Source: Candidatus Cryptobacteroides excrementipullorum (lineage in GTDB: Bacteria > Bacteroidota > Bacteroidia > Bacteroidales > UBA932). Taken from it: 64,000 nt of DNA. Shown one piece after another: positions 52,456 through 61,101 of the stretch. The stretch's first letter is position 1; every line of letters begins with the position of its first letter. The position numbers and the translations under genes were made by a program. Below the pieces are notes generated by a model. It was not told the origin of the DNA. It saw only the letters and a list, made by a program, of their open reading frames with translations, and did not search any database. The stretch covers positions 1 to 64,000 of the forward strand of contig JADILZ010000084.1 in the NCBI GenBank assembly GCA_017695065.1. Direction: 5' to 3'.

Positions 52456-52617
52456 ATCTGCCCCGGGGAGCGGGAAGCCAGGGCACCTGGGCAGAGCCAC
52501 GGTGGAGGGAGATGTGAGCACAACCGTGGTTTACCAGAATCCTGACTGGCCTATGACGGCAGGGGAATACTCCCTCACAAGCGGAGACTGACCATCATAA
52601 ATCGAGGGTGAATCATC

Positions 52618-53979
52618 CTACAGTGAGACTTTCACAGCATAGGGGAAGATGCGTTCCGGATCACCGAACAGGGCACAGCTGGAGACCATGTTCCGGATAT
52701 CCGCACGAAGTCTGCCCTCAAAGACAGTGGCACCGTTGACATTGACTGTCACTTTCTTTGAAGGATCTATCAGATAATCATTAAGATATACTATGAATTC
52801 GCCGGAAGCGGCAGGCGTGAGGAACTTTGAATACCGCATCTCGATACCATAGACAGGATCCCGCTCAGTGACAGTATATGAGACAAGGTCCACGCTGATA
52901 TTGACAGTATTGTCCTCTATAGTCATCTCATATCTGGTCCGGAAGGAGAAATCCTGATTGGACCTTTCAAGTACCTGGAGATTGCAGAAGCCGTCACGGT
53001 AAAGGCCGTCCATCTCGAAGTCCTCCCAGCACACATACTCCGGATACGGGTCACGTACATGGCTGTAGAGCCACGGGGTGGTCCTGGTATAGTCTATATG
53101 GTGCCCCATGCCCGGGATGAGCTCTATTTCATGAGTATAGAACCCCGGACGGGCGGTCCGGAGACTGTCGAACACTTCTCCGGCATAGGCTGTAAGTTCG
53201 TTCCTGTAGAACCCCTTGTCCACTGCCCCTGTCCTGAAGGAGAACGCGATGGAGGCGCAGTTCTCAGGCGGGGCGTTCCTGAGCGGTTCACCTCCGGCCA
53301 TCGGGCCCGCACCGGCCAGATAATCAGCATAGTAAGAGGCCAGCCTCTGGCTTCCGTACCCGCCTTCGGAAATCCCGAAGAAATAGATCCTGTCAGGGTC
53401 TATGTCCCCGCAGGCAAGAGCCAGGCGGAGGAGTTTCTCCCAGGCGTACTGCTTGGATTTCTGCCACCAGCGGTACCACTCCCCTTCGTTTGGTATCTGA
53501 GGGATGAAATAAACGGAAGGGGCGTCTTCGAAAGTGTTGCCGAAACGGAAGCCGTTGGACCATTCCCTGTCCTTCGGGCCAGAGCCATGCAGGTACAGGA
53601 ACATCGGATATCCGTGGTCTGGCTTCTCCCCCTTGCTCCCCCAGTAGAAAGGCATCACGGCATCGGGCTCAAGGGAAGAAGGGAGGGTCCATTGTCCGGG
53701 CACGCTGTCACGCAGGGCCCTGAGCGGAGGCAGACCTTCATCATAGAACCGCTCCACGGCCTCCTTCCATATTTTCCACACCTGTTCGCGTGCCTGCACT
53801 GCCGCAGATGTCCCCAGACGGGATGACACGCCGTAAAGTGACTTGTCCCCGGAAAGGTATCCGTTGAAATATGAGGCAATTTCATGGCTGTCCTTCTCTG
53901 TGATAACCCTGTCCCCCGCAGCCTGTGAGAAAGGGAACTGGCAGATAGCCGCCAGGGCAATAAGCAGAAATCTCTTCAT
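52618..53979 (-). CDS. Secreted alpha/beta hydrolase (prolyl oligopeptidase/esterase-like)
   Basis: Signal peptide; MFLYLHGSGPKDREW; IYFFGISEGGYGSQRLASYY (GxSxGG). Confidence 0.75.
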   Translation of the reverse strand: MKRFLLIALAAICQFPFSQAAGDRVITEKDSHEIASYFNGYLSGDKSLYGVSSRLGTSAAVQAREQVWKIWKEAVERFYDEGLPPLRALRDSVPGQWTLPSSLEPDAVMPFYWGSKGEKPDHGYPMFLYLHGSGPKDREWSNGFRFGNTFEDAPSVYFIPQIPNEGEWYRWWQKSKQYAWEKLLRLALACGDIDPDRIYFFGISEGGYGSQRLASYYADYLAGAGPMAGGEPLRNAPPENCASIAFSFRTGAVDKGFYRNELTAYAGEVFDSLRTARPGFYTHEIELIPGMGHHIDYTRTTPWLYSHVRDPYPEYVCWEDFEMDGLYRDGFCNLQVLERSNQDFSFRTRYEMTIEDNTVNISVDLVSYTVTERDPVYGIEMRYSKFLTPAASGEFIVYLNDYLIDPSKKVTVNVNGATVFEGRLRADIRNMVSSCALFGDPERIFPYAVKVSL

Positions 53980-54023
53980 AATATCCGATGTTTTCATTGT
54001 TCTCCGGTCTGGCAATTCCACGG

Positions 54024-55076
54024 TCACAGGAGGAAAATGCCGTTTTCCATACACTTCCGGCGCATTTCCTCAGGCCATATCCCGCTCTGTATCTCTCCGA
54101 TGTGCGCCTTGCGGAGGAGGAACATGCACAGACGGGACTGCCCAATCCCTCCTCCCACAGTATACGGGAGTTTCCCTGCAAGCAGCATCCTGTGGAAATA
54201 CAGGTCAGACTTCCATTCCTCTCCCCTTATGGCGAGCTGCCTTGAGAGAGCTTCCGGGCCGACCCTGATACCCATGCTGGAAAGCTCGAACGAGGTGTCA
54301 AGCACAGGATTCCACACGAGGATATCACCGTTGAGTCCGCGGTACGGGGCATTTTCCGGGCCCTCCCCGTTAGGAGTGCTCCAGTCGTCATAGTCTGCTG
54401 CCCTGCCGTCATGCGGGACGCCGTCAGAAAGCGCGCCTCCGATACCGATGATGAAAACCGCCCTGTGCCTGCGGGTGATTTCCCTCTCCCTTTCCTTGGC
54501 CGTCATGCCTGGAAACATCTCCAGAAGTTCCTCGGAATGGATGAAGGTAATCTCGTCAGGAAGGATCGGCTCTATCTCAGGGAATTCCACATATATCTTG
54601 TTCTCAGTGACTTTCAGCGCCTCATATATGCGGCGTACCGTCTTGCGCAGGAAATCCGATGTCCGTTCTCCGGGCATGATGACGCGCTCCCAGTCCCATT
54701 GGTCGACATATATGGAATGTATGTTGTCCAGTTCCTCGTCCGGACGCAATGCATTCATGTCAGTATATATCCCCCTGCCGGGAGGAAGTCCCATCTCATG
54801 GAGTTTCAACCGTTTCCATTTCGCAAGGGAATGTACGACCTCGGCCCGGGCATCCCCGAGACCCTTTATGGGGAAAGACACCGGCCTTTCCACTCCGTTA
54901 AGGTCATCGTTCAGTCCTGTGCCGGAAAGCACGACCATCGGCGCAGTGACACGCAGAAGGGCCAGCTGGGCGGAAAGGTTCTCCTGAAACATGGTCTTGA
55001 CATATTTTATGGCTTTTTCGGTATTCTCTGTACCGTGCAACACATCGGAATAATTCCCGGGGATGTAAAGAGGCAT
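54024..55076 (-). CDS. asnA: Aspartate--ammonia ligase
   Basis: VERPVSFPIKGLGDARAEVVHSLAKWKRL; YVDQWDWERVI; GGGIGQSRLCMFLLRKAHIGEIQ. Confidence 0.95.
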   Translation of the reverse strand: MPLYIPGNYSDVLHGTENTEKAIKYVKTMFQENLSAQLALLRVTAPMVVLSGTGLNDDLNGVERPVSFPIKGLGDARAEVVHSLAKWKRLKLHEMGLPPGRGIYTDMNALRPDEELDNIHSIYVDQWDWERVIMPGERTSDFLRKTVRRIYEALKVTENKIYVEFPEIEPILPDEITFIHSEELLEMFPGMTAKEREREITRRHRAVFIIGIGGALSDGVPHDGRAADYDDWSTPNGEGPENAPYRGLNGDILVWNPVLDTSFELSSMGIRVGPEALSRQLAIRGEEWKSDLYFHRMLLAGKLPYTVGGGIGQSRLCMFLLRKAHIGEIQSGIWPEEMRRKCMENGIFLL

Positions 55077-55135
55077 AATCTGAAGATAAAAAATCAAAAA
55101 AACAGGTCCTGAGGACACTGGCTTCCATATCCCTG

Positions 55136-55143
55136 CAAACATA
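55136..55143 (-). promoter_or_regulatory. -7 box TATGTTTG upstream of asnA
   Basis: TAnnTTTG on minus strand. Confidence 0.45.
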
Positions 55144-55150
55144 CAAAAAA

Positions 55151-55179
55151 GCCGGCAGATTCCATCATGGTCTGCCGGC
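55151..55179 (-). terminator. Rho-independent terminator after glycosidase-esterase gene
   Basis: gccggcaga...tctgccggc followed by T run on minus strand. Confidence 0.85.
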
Positions 55180-55223
55180 AAAATGAATCATGACGCACAG
55201 TTGCGCCCTGTATCTTCCGCGTC

Positions 55224-57242
55224 TCAGCGTGACATGGCCTTCTTTACAGGCTTCAGCCACATGGCAGCGTGCATGTCCTGTCCCTGCCCTGAGAAGTGTA
55301 CCCCGTCATGACGGTAACGGCACCTGTCGAGCCGGTCTGTGTCCGGCCCCGGAAAAATATCGTCATAGCTGTCCGCAAGACGCTTCTGTGCCGAGCGGAC
55401 CGCAGAGTCATTCCCGTCACCATCTCCGATACAGGCTGGATGATAGCTCGCCGCGGCAACCACCATCGGAGCATCTATACCTCTGTCCCTAAACACCTTG
55501 CGGATAGACAGGAATCGGTTTACATAGCCATCTTCGGATGTATTGGCTATATTGTCCGATTCTCCCTGGTGCCACAGGATGATATCAGGCTTTATGCCGT
55601 CCTCCAGCATACCGTCCACGGTCTCCGTAAGTCTCTGGTAGAGATAGCCGCCCTCGGCCCAGTCCCCGACACATGTAGCGCCGACAGCAGGGCAGACAAT
55701 CACCACGCTGTCCGCAAGACCTTCAGACACCATCATGTCTGCAAGTCTGGTCCACGGACTCCCGTCATTCCCTGTGGCCCCGATGAGCGGATCGGTGGCA
55801 GGATAGCACTCCCCCTTATAATAATTGACCACATGTCCGGAAGCCGAGTGACGCACCTGACCGTGATTGGCCGCGTTGGACTGGCCGAACGCGAATACCA
55901 CCTTGACTCCGGGCCCTTCCGGCATGGTGACACGGTCGTGCTGCACCGCCCATTCCCTCAGCATATCTATGGCAGTGACAAGCACCCCGGCCTCTCCCCG
56001 GAATGTGCCGGAGCCCATAGGCTCCCCTGCCGGGGTGTACCACTCGTTGAACCCGCCGTTCTCGATCACGCGGGCCAGCATCGGCCTGAGCTCGTCGTAT
56101 GCCTCCCGGATGAAACCGTTCTCAGCCAGGGCCCATATCATCCTTGCGCCGAACCATGTCCAGTCTCCTCCGTTCTGGTAACCGTAAGGATACATCCCGA
56201 CTCCCTTGAAATATCCTGCAGGATAGGCAGGATACATGGTCAGTCCGATGGTACGTGCATGGGCTTTGCGGACATTCCCGAGCATCTTCGAGTTGGCATC
56301 CGCGATCTCGTCCCTTGTGAGCATGCCGGCAAGGGCTGCCACAGCTGTGCCGCCATGATAATATATGGTGTTCTCGTCAAATGATTCCGGGAAAGGTGAG
56401 CCATCAAGGTAAAGGTGCGGTATGAATTTACCTTTTTCACTATCCCACAGATACTTACGAACGTTTTCAACAATCTTTTCCCTCGCCTCGGTCCAGCGCT
56501 TCTTCCTGTCCTGGTCTCCGGTAAGGGAAACGAAGTCATCCAGAGCTATGGCAAGCATCGCATTGTCATAGATATCGACAGCGAAATGGGTGTTCTCGTC
56601 TATGGCCACACCCCAAGCATGCTCAGGCTGGACATCCCCCCAGTCTGCCGTTGTGGCTCCGTAGATAAGTCCGTACCTGTCACTGAACCTGCGGGAATAT
56701 AAGTATTCCAGCGCCATCTCAAGTCTTTCCTCCACTGTCTTGCCGTCCACTGTCTCCTGAAGGTAAGCCCTGTTCCCGCTCTTCTCCACATACTGGAATA
56801 CAGCCTGGATGAGGGAAGTCTCCTGGTCGGTCTCGACAGTATTCTTGTGCGCAGCAAAGTGCGGGGCGGAATCTGAAAGCCGGTATGCGTAGCCTCCGGT
56901 GTTGTCCAGGTCGGCCTTGTCCACAGGGATATAGCCATCGACGATATCGCCCTCAGGGCCCTGGAAACGGAAAAAAGTATTCAGGCAGTCACGTATCTTC
57001 CCGTCCGGCATGACGTCCATGGCTACAGTGATGAAAGTGTTGAAGTCCCGGATCCAGACCTCGCCGTACCCGTCCCCGGCATTGAGCCCTGTGGCAACTG
57101 TCTTACGGGCCATGTCAGAGACCTGGTCCATCATCCCGTCCTCCAGGATGGACTTCTGGAGAATCCGCGTCCCGATGCCGTCCTGCGCCGATGCAACAGC
57201 CGGCAACAACGCAACCATAAAAGATAAAGCAATATGTTTCAT
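55224..57242 (-). CDS. Secreted two-domain enzyme: (alpha/alpha)6 glycosidase-like domain + SGNH/sialate O-acetylesterase-like domain
   Basis: N: EVWIRDFNTFITVAMDV, GLIYGATTADWGDV, YQNGGDWTWFGARMIWAL; C: FAFGQSNAANHGQ, ILWHQGESDN, RYRHDGVHFSGQG. Confidence 0.82.
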   Translation of the reverse strand: MKHIALSFMVALLPAVASAQDGIGTRILQKSILEDGMMDQVSDMARKTVATGLNAGDGYGEVWIRDFNTFITVAMDVMPDGKIRDCLNTFFRFQGPEGDIVDGYIPVDKADLDNTGGYAYRLSDSAPHFAAHKNTVETDQETSLIQAVFQYVEKSGNRAYLQETVDGKTVEERLEMALEYLYSRRFSDRYGLIYGATTADWGDVQPEHAWGVAIDENTHFAVDIYDNAMLAIALDDFVSLTGDQDRKKRWTEAREKIVENVRKYLWDSEKGKFIPHLYLDGSPFPESFDENTIYYHGGTAVAALAGMLTRDEIADANSKMLGNVRKAHARTIGLTMYPAYPAGYFKGVGMYPYGYQNGGDWTWFGARMIWALAENGFIREAYDELRPMLARVIENGGFNEWYTPAGEPMGSGTFRGEAGVLVTAIDMLREWAVQHDRVTMPEGPGVKVVFAFGQSNAANHGQVRHSASGHVVNYYKGECYPATDPLIGATGNDGSPWTRLADMMVSEGLADSVVIVCPAVGATCVGDWAEGGYLYQRLTETVDGMLEDGIKPDIILWHQGESDNIANTSEDGYVNRFLSIRKVFRDRGIDAPMVVAAASYHPACIGDGDGNDSAVRSAQKRLADSYDDIFPGPDTDRLDRCRYRHDGVHFSGQGQDMHAAMWLKPVKKAMSR

Positions 57243-57265
57243 TTGTTCTGACATATATTGGATGT

Positions 57266-57416
57266 GCAAATATACGCAGTAGCCGAGAGCAATGCAAATG
57301 CGAAAGCATCAGACAGGTCCATGCCGCAGCGACAGGAGGCCGCAGGTCTCATGGAAGCAGCGGCTTGAACCTGTCTGAAAGGCCGTCAGGCCTGCATTGC
57401 CGAGGCGTGAACAGTA
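57266..57416. repeat. Palindromic-element copy with loop insertion
   Basis: caaatatacgcagtagccgagagcaatgca ... tgcattgccgaggcgtgaacagtata. Confidence 0.6.
57267..57274 (-). promoter_or_regulatory. Repeat-borne promoter (-7 TATATTTG; -33 TTTG at 57295-57298)
   Basis: Same 20-bp geometry as the prfB copy. Confidence 0.55.
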
Positions 57417-57640
57417 TAAATGGCCGCAGGCCAAATATACGCAGAAGCCGGCCAGGCAAGGCGTGGCGTAATAAATGGCCGCAGGCCAAATATACGCAGA
57501 AGCCGGCCAGGCAAGGCGTGGCGTAATAAATGGCCGTAAGGCCAAATATACGTAGAAGCCGAGCCTGTCAAGGCGTGGCGTAATAAATGGCCGCCAGGCC
57601 AAATATCGTAGAAGCCGGCCAGGCAAGAGCCGGCACGCTG
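57417..57640. repeat. Four tandem ~55-57 bp repeats
   Basis: Units start at 57417, 57472, 57527, 57584: taaatggccgcaggccaaatatacgcagaagccggccaggcaaggcgtggcgtaa. Confidence 0.9.
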
Positions 57641-57674
57641 TCGGGAAAAACATGCCTTCGGACGGAGAAAAAGA

Positions 57675-57682
57675 TACGTTTG
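57675..57682 (+). promoter_or_regulatory. -7 box TACGTTTG upstream of signal-peptide/Spy-like ORFs
   Basis: TAnnTTTG motif. Confidence 0.4.
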
Positions 57683-57747
57683 CAGATATTGTTTTGAATA
57701 TCAGCAGCAACACCCTACTTTTACTGAAAATCAATACACTATGTGAT

Positions 57748-57855
57748 ATGGAAAGTACAAGATTCCTGATGGCGCTCTGCGCATCGCTATGCATCATCCT
57801 TCCGGCCGAAGCCCAGCCGGACCAGGAAACGAGCACAGAAAAAAAGCGGAAATGA
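57748..57855 (+). CDS. 35-aa signal-peptide ORF (first part of split Spy/DUF4890-like gene)
   Basis: MESTRFLMALCASLCIILPAEAQPDQETSTEKKRK*. Confidence 0.6.
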   Translation: MESTRFLMALCASLCIILPAEAQPDQETSTEKKRK

Positions 57856-58412
57856 GAGCAGGTAAAATGAAAGAGACACTCGACTTGAGCGAAAAGCAGT
57901 ACAACAAACTCTTCAAGCTCTTCAAGAAGACGGAAAAGTCCCTGCTGAAGGCCAGGCAGCAGAACACAGTGCCGCCAGGCGGTCCAGGCATGATGATGCC
58001 CCCGGGAGGAAGGCCGATGCCTGAAGGCGGATTCAACGGAGGTCCCGGAATGCCTCAAGGACAGTGGATGCCGCCACGTGGCAACAATGAGGACATGGCC
58101 GGGGACACAAAAGATCTGAAAGAAGGCGGAAAGATCCGTCCGGAGACCGGATACATGGAAAAAGGACCCGGCATGAGACCGGCACCAGAGGCCGGCAAGT
58201 TCCCTGGAATGCCAGCCGCCTCCGGGAAAGAGATGTCAGTCATCCGGAAAGAGAATGCAAAGATCAGGAAGATCCTCACGGAAGAACAGTTCGCAAAATG
58301 GGAGGAGGCTTCAAAGAAAGCGGAAATGGAGGGCAGACACCAAAGGCGCGGCCAGCACCATGGACCTGGAAAAGATGCACAGGAACAGGCAAGGCCGTCG
58401 GAGTCAGAATAG
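57852..58412 (+). CDS. Spy/DUF4890-like periplasmic protein, lacks its own signal peptide
   Basis: KETLDLSEKQYNKLFKLFKKTEKSL ... LTEEQFAKWEEASKKAE; in -1 frame relative to preceding ORF. Confidence 0.65.
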   Translation: MRAGKMKETLDLSEKQYNKLFKLFKKTEKSLLKARQQNTVPPGGPGMMMPPGGRPMPEGGFNGGPGMPQGQWMPPRGNNEDMAGDTKDLKEGGKIRPETGYMEKGPGMRPAPEAGKFPGMPAASGKEMSVIRKENAKIRKILTEEQFAKWEEASKKAEMEGRHQRRGQHHGPGKDAQEQARPSESE

Positions 58413-58550
58413 ACGGACATTCCATGAAATGATGAGGGTGGGCCAGCAGGAATTGCGGCTCACCCCATACGTTTTCTCCGGCAGGTATTTCCCATTACTG
58501 TTTGAGGTCCGCACGCCGGGTGCAGCCTCTCCGGGACTATGCCTCAAGAA

Positions 58551-59888
58551 CTAAATGACCCCCTGCTCGAGCATGGCCCTTGCGACTTTCATGAATCCGG
58601 CCACATTGGCGCCCTTGACATAGTTGATATAGCCGTCGGACTCCTTGCCGTGCTCAACACAGGCATGGTGGATGTTGGCCATGATCTCATGCAGTTTCCT
58701 GTCAACTTCCTCGGCGCTCCAGCTGATATGCATGGCATTCTGAGTCATTTCCAGACCTGAAGTTGCCACTCCGCCGGCATTGACCGCCTTGCCCGGGGCG
58801 AACATTATCTTCGCCTTCTGGAACGCAGCGATTGCCTCTGGAGTGCAGCCCATATTGGAGACCTCTGCGCAGCACCATGTACCGTTGCCAATAAGCTCCT
58901 CTGCATCAGCGCCTGTAAGCTCATTCTGGAAAGCACAAGGCATGGCGATGTCGCACTTGATGCTCCAGGCTTTCTTTCCAGGATAGAATGTGGCTGACGG
59001 GAACTTCTCCGCGAACGGAGCCACCACATCGTTGTTGGATGCACGGAGCTCGAGCATATAGGCGATCTTCTCGTCATTCATGCCTTCCGGATCATAGATG
59101 GCACCGTCAGGCCCGGAGATAGCTATCACCTTGGCCCCGAGCTGGGTAGCCTTGGTAGCCGCTCCCCATGCCACGTTTCCGAAGCCGGATATGGCCACAG
59201 TCTTGCCCTTGATGTCCTTCCCCTGAAGGTGGAGCATGTGCTGCACGAAATACACCGCACCGAAACCGGTTGCCTCAGGACGGATCAGAGAGCCTCCGTA
59301 TGTCAGGCCCTTACCGGTCAGCACGCCGGTATGCTCACGTGCAAGCTTCTTGTACATCCCGAACAGGTATCCTATCTCACGGCCGCCCACACCGATATCC
59401 CCTGCAGGGACATCCGTATCAGGGCCTATGTTGCGCCAGAGCTCGAGCATGAAAGCCTGGCAGAAACGCATTATCTCCGCATCGGACTTTCCCTTAGGGT
59501 TGAAGTCGGAGCCACCCTTGCCACCACCCATAGGGAGAGTGGTGAGGGCATTCTTGAATGTCTGCTCGAATCCCAGGAACTTGAGGATGGACAAGTTCAC
59601 GGAAGGATGGAAACGGAGGCCGCCCTTGTAAGGCCCGATGGCGTTGTTGAACTGGACACGGTATCCGGTATTCACCTGGATCGCACCCTCGTCGTCCACC
59701 CATGTGACCTTGAATGTGAAGATCCTGTCAGGTTCGACGATCCGCTCCACTATCCTGGCATCCTCGAACTCCGGATGCCTGTTATATTCTTCTTCCACTG
59801 TCTCCAATACTTCGCGCACGGCCTGAAGGTATTCCTTCTCATTGCCGTACTTGGCCTGGAGACGGGCCATTATCTCATTGGTATTCAT
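58551..59888 (-). CDS. gdhA: NADP-type glutamate dehydrogenase
   Basis: QFNNAIGPYKGGLRFHPSVNLSILKFLGFEQTFKNALTTLPMGGGKGGSDF. Confidence 0.96.
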   Translation of the reverse strand: MNTNEIMARLQAKYGNEKEYLQAVREVLETVEEEYNRHPEFEDARIVERIVEPDRIFTFKVTWVDDEGAIQVNTGYRVQFNNAIGPYKGGLRFHPSVNLSILKFLGFEQTFKNALTTLPMGGGKGGSDFNPKGKSDAEIMRFCQAFMLELWRNIGPDTDVPAGDIGVGGREIGYLFGMYKKLAREHTGVLTGKGLTYGGSLIRPEATGFGAVYFVQHMLHLQGKDIKGKTVAISGFGNVAWGAATKATQLGAKVIAISGPDGAIYDPEGMNDEKIAYMLELRASNNDVVAPFAEKFPSATFYPGKKAWSIKCDIAMPCAFQNELTGADAEELIGNGTWCCAEVSNMGCTPEAIAAFQKAKIMFAPGKAVNAGGVATSGLEMTQNAMHISWSAEEVDRKLHEIMANIHHACVEHGKESDGYINYVKGANVAGFMKVARAMLEQGVI

Positions 59889-59951
59889 AATATGATGTTA
59901 TTAAGTGATTCCATTAACCTTCATTGTCGTCATTCCGACTTTTCTTCCCGG

Positions 59952-60069
59952 TAAAGGCAGGGCGGTGGCAAGATCAAGGCGTGCGCAGCCCAAGGACCGG
60001 AGCATACTAAAGTATGTGAGGACCGCAGGACTAGCACAACGCAGATATTGTCCGCCGCCCATGCCTTTA
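59952..60069. repeat. ~118-bp imperfect palindrome
   Basis: Outer taaaggca(t)gggcgg arms, inner catact-aa-agtatg, both centred near 60010. Confidence 0.75.
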
Positions 60070-61083
60070 AACCTCCCATGTGGCGCCGCTGCGCAGAAGG
60101 TCATCCACACAGTGGATATGGGACTTTGCCGTCACCTGCTCCGCCTGCATCCTGATGCCGCCGTCATATGTCACATCCTGCACATCCCTTATGACTCCCA
60201 GGGCCACAGGGTATTCAGGGTACTTCATATCGGCAAGCATCATGTGGATACCGATATTGTCACTGTGCGCATCGTGGGTGAGGATATCATCCTCGGTGAT
60301 GCCCTTCTCCCCGATAGTCACCACCTTGAGCCGCAGTCCGTCGAGGACGAGACCCTTGTCGCGGTTCTTGCCGAATATCATCTTCTCCCCGTGTCTGAGG
60401 ACGATGGTGCGGTCGGCCCTGTATTCCTTCGCTGCAAAGACAGAATGGGTGCCGTCATTGAATATCACGCAGTTTGTGAGCATCTCCATGACGGACGTGC
60501 CGTTGTGCGTGGCAGCAGCCACCATGATCTCCTCGTTCAGCTTCAGCTCCGCATCAAGGCCGCGGGCGAAGAATGTCCCCTTCGCACCGAGGACGAGGCT
60601 GCCAGGATTGAAAGGATGCTCTACCGTCCCGTAAGGGGAAGTCTTGGTGATGGCCCCGAACTTGGATGTCGGGGAATACTGTCCCTTGGTCAGACCGTAT
60701 ATCTGGTTGTTGAACAGGATGATATTGATATCGACATTCCTCCTGATGGCATGGATGAAATGGTTTCCTCCGATCGCCAGGGCATCACCGTCCCCGCAGG
60801 CCTGCCATACGGTCAGACTCGGGTTGGCAACCTTTATGCCGGTGGAGATGGCGGTAGCGCGTCCGTGGATACTGTGGAAGCCGTATGTATTCATGTAATA
60901 GGGAAGCCTGGATGAACAGCCTATGCCGGACACCACCACATAACGCTCCTTGCTGTATCCGAGAATCTCCGCGACCTTGGGCATTGCACGCTGCAGTGCC
61001 GCCAGCACCGCATGATCCCCGCAGCCCGGACACCACCTGACTTCCTGGTCGCTCTTGAAATCCTGAAATGTATATTTTTCCAT
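60067..61083 (-). CDS. korB: 2-oxoacid:ferredoxin oxidoreductase subunit beta
   Basis: WCPGCGDHAVLAALQRAM; HSIHGRATAISTGIK; ACGDGDALAIGGNH. Confidence 0.92.
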   Translation of the reverse strand: MEKYTFQDFKSDQEVRWCPGCGDHAVLAALQRAMPKVAEILGYSKERYVVVSGIGCSSRLPYYMNTYGFHSIHGRATAISTGIKVANPSLTVWQACGDGDALAIGGNHFIHAIRRNVDINIILFNNQIYGLTKGQYSPTSKFGAITKTSPYGTVEHPFNPGSLVLGAKGTFFARGLDAELKLNEEIMVAAATHNGTSVMEMLTNCVIFNDGTHSVFAAKEYRADRTIVLRHGEKMIFGKNRDKGLVLDGLRLKVVTIGEKGITEDDILTHDAHSDNIGIHMMLADMKYPEYPVALGVIRDVQDVTYDGGIRMQAEQVTAKSHIHCVDDLLRSGATWEV

Positions 61084-61101
61084 ATGATACTTTTTTAAGG
61101 G

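Noticed and set aside
55296-56384. 362-aa plus-strand ORF opposite the glycosidase-esterase gene
   Set aside because: Antisense shadow; no domain signatures.
57417-57640. Tandem array considered as a CRISPR
   Set aside because: Units are contiguous with no unique spacers; no cas genes in the window.
57309-58058. 249-aa minus-strand ORF with repeated YIWPAAIYY/VYLACGHLY motifs
   Set aside because: Its repetitiveness only reflects the 55-57 bp DNA tandem array and it runs antisense through the signal-peptide/Spy-like ORFs.
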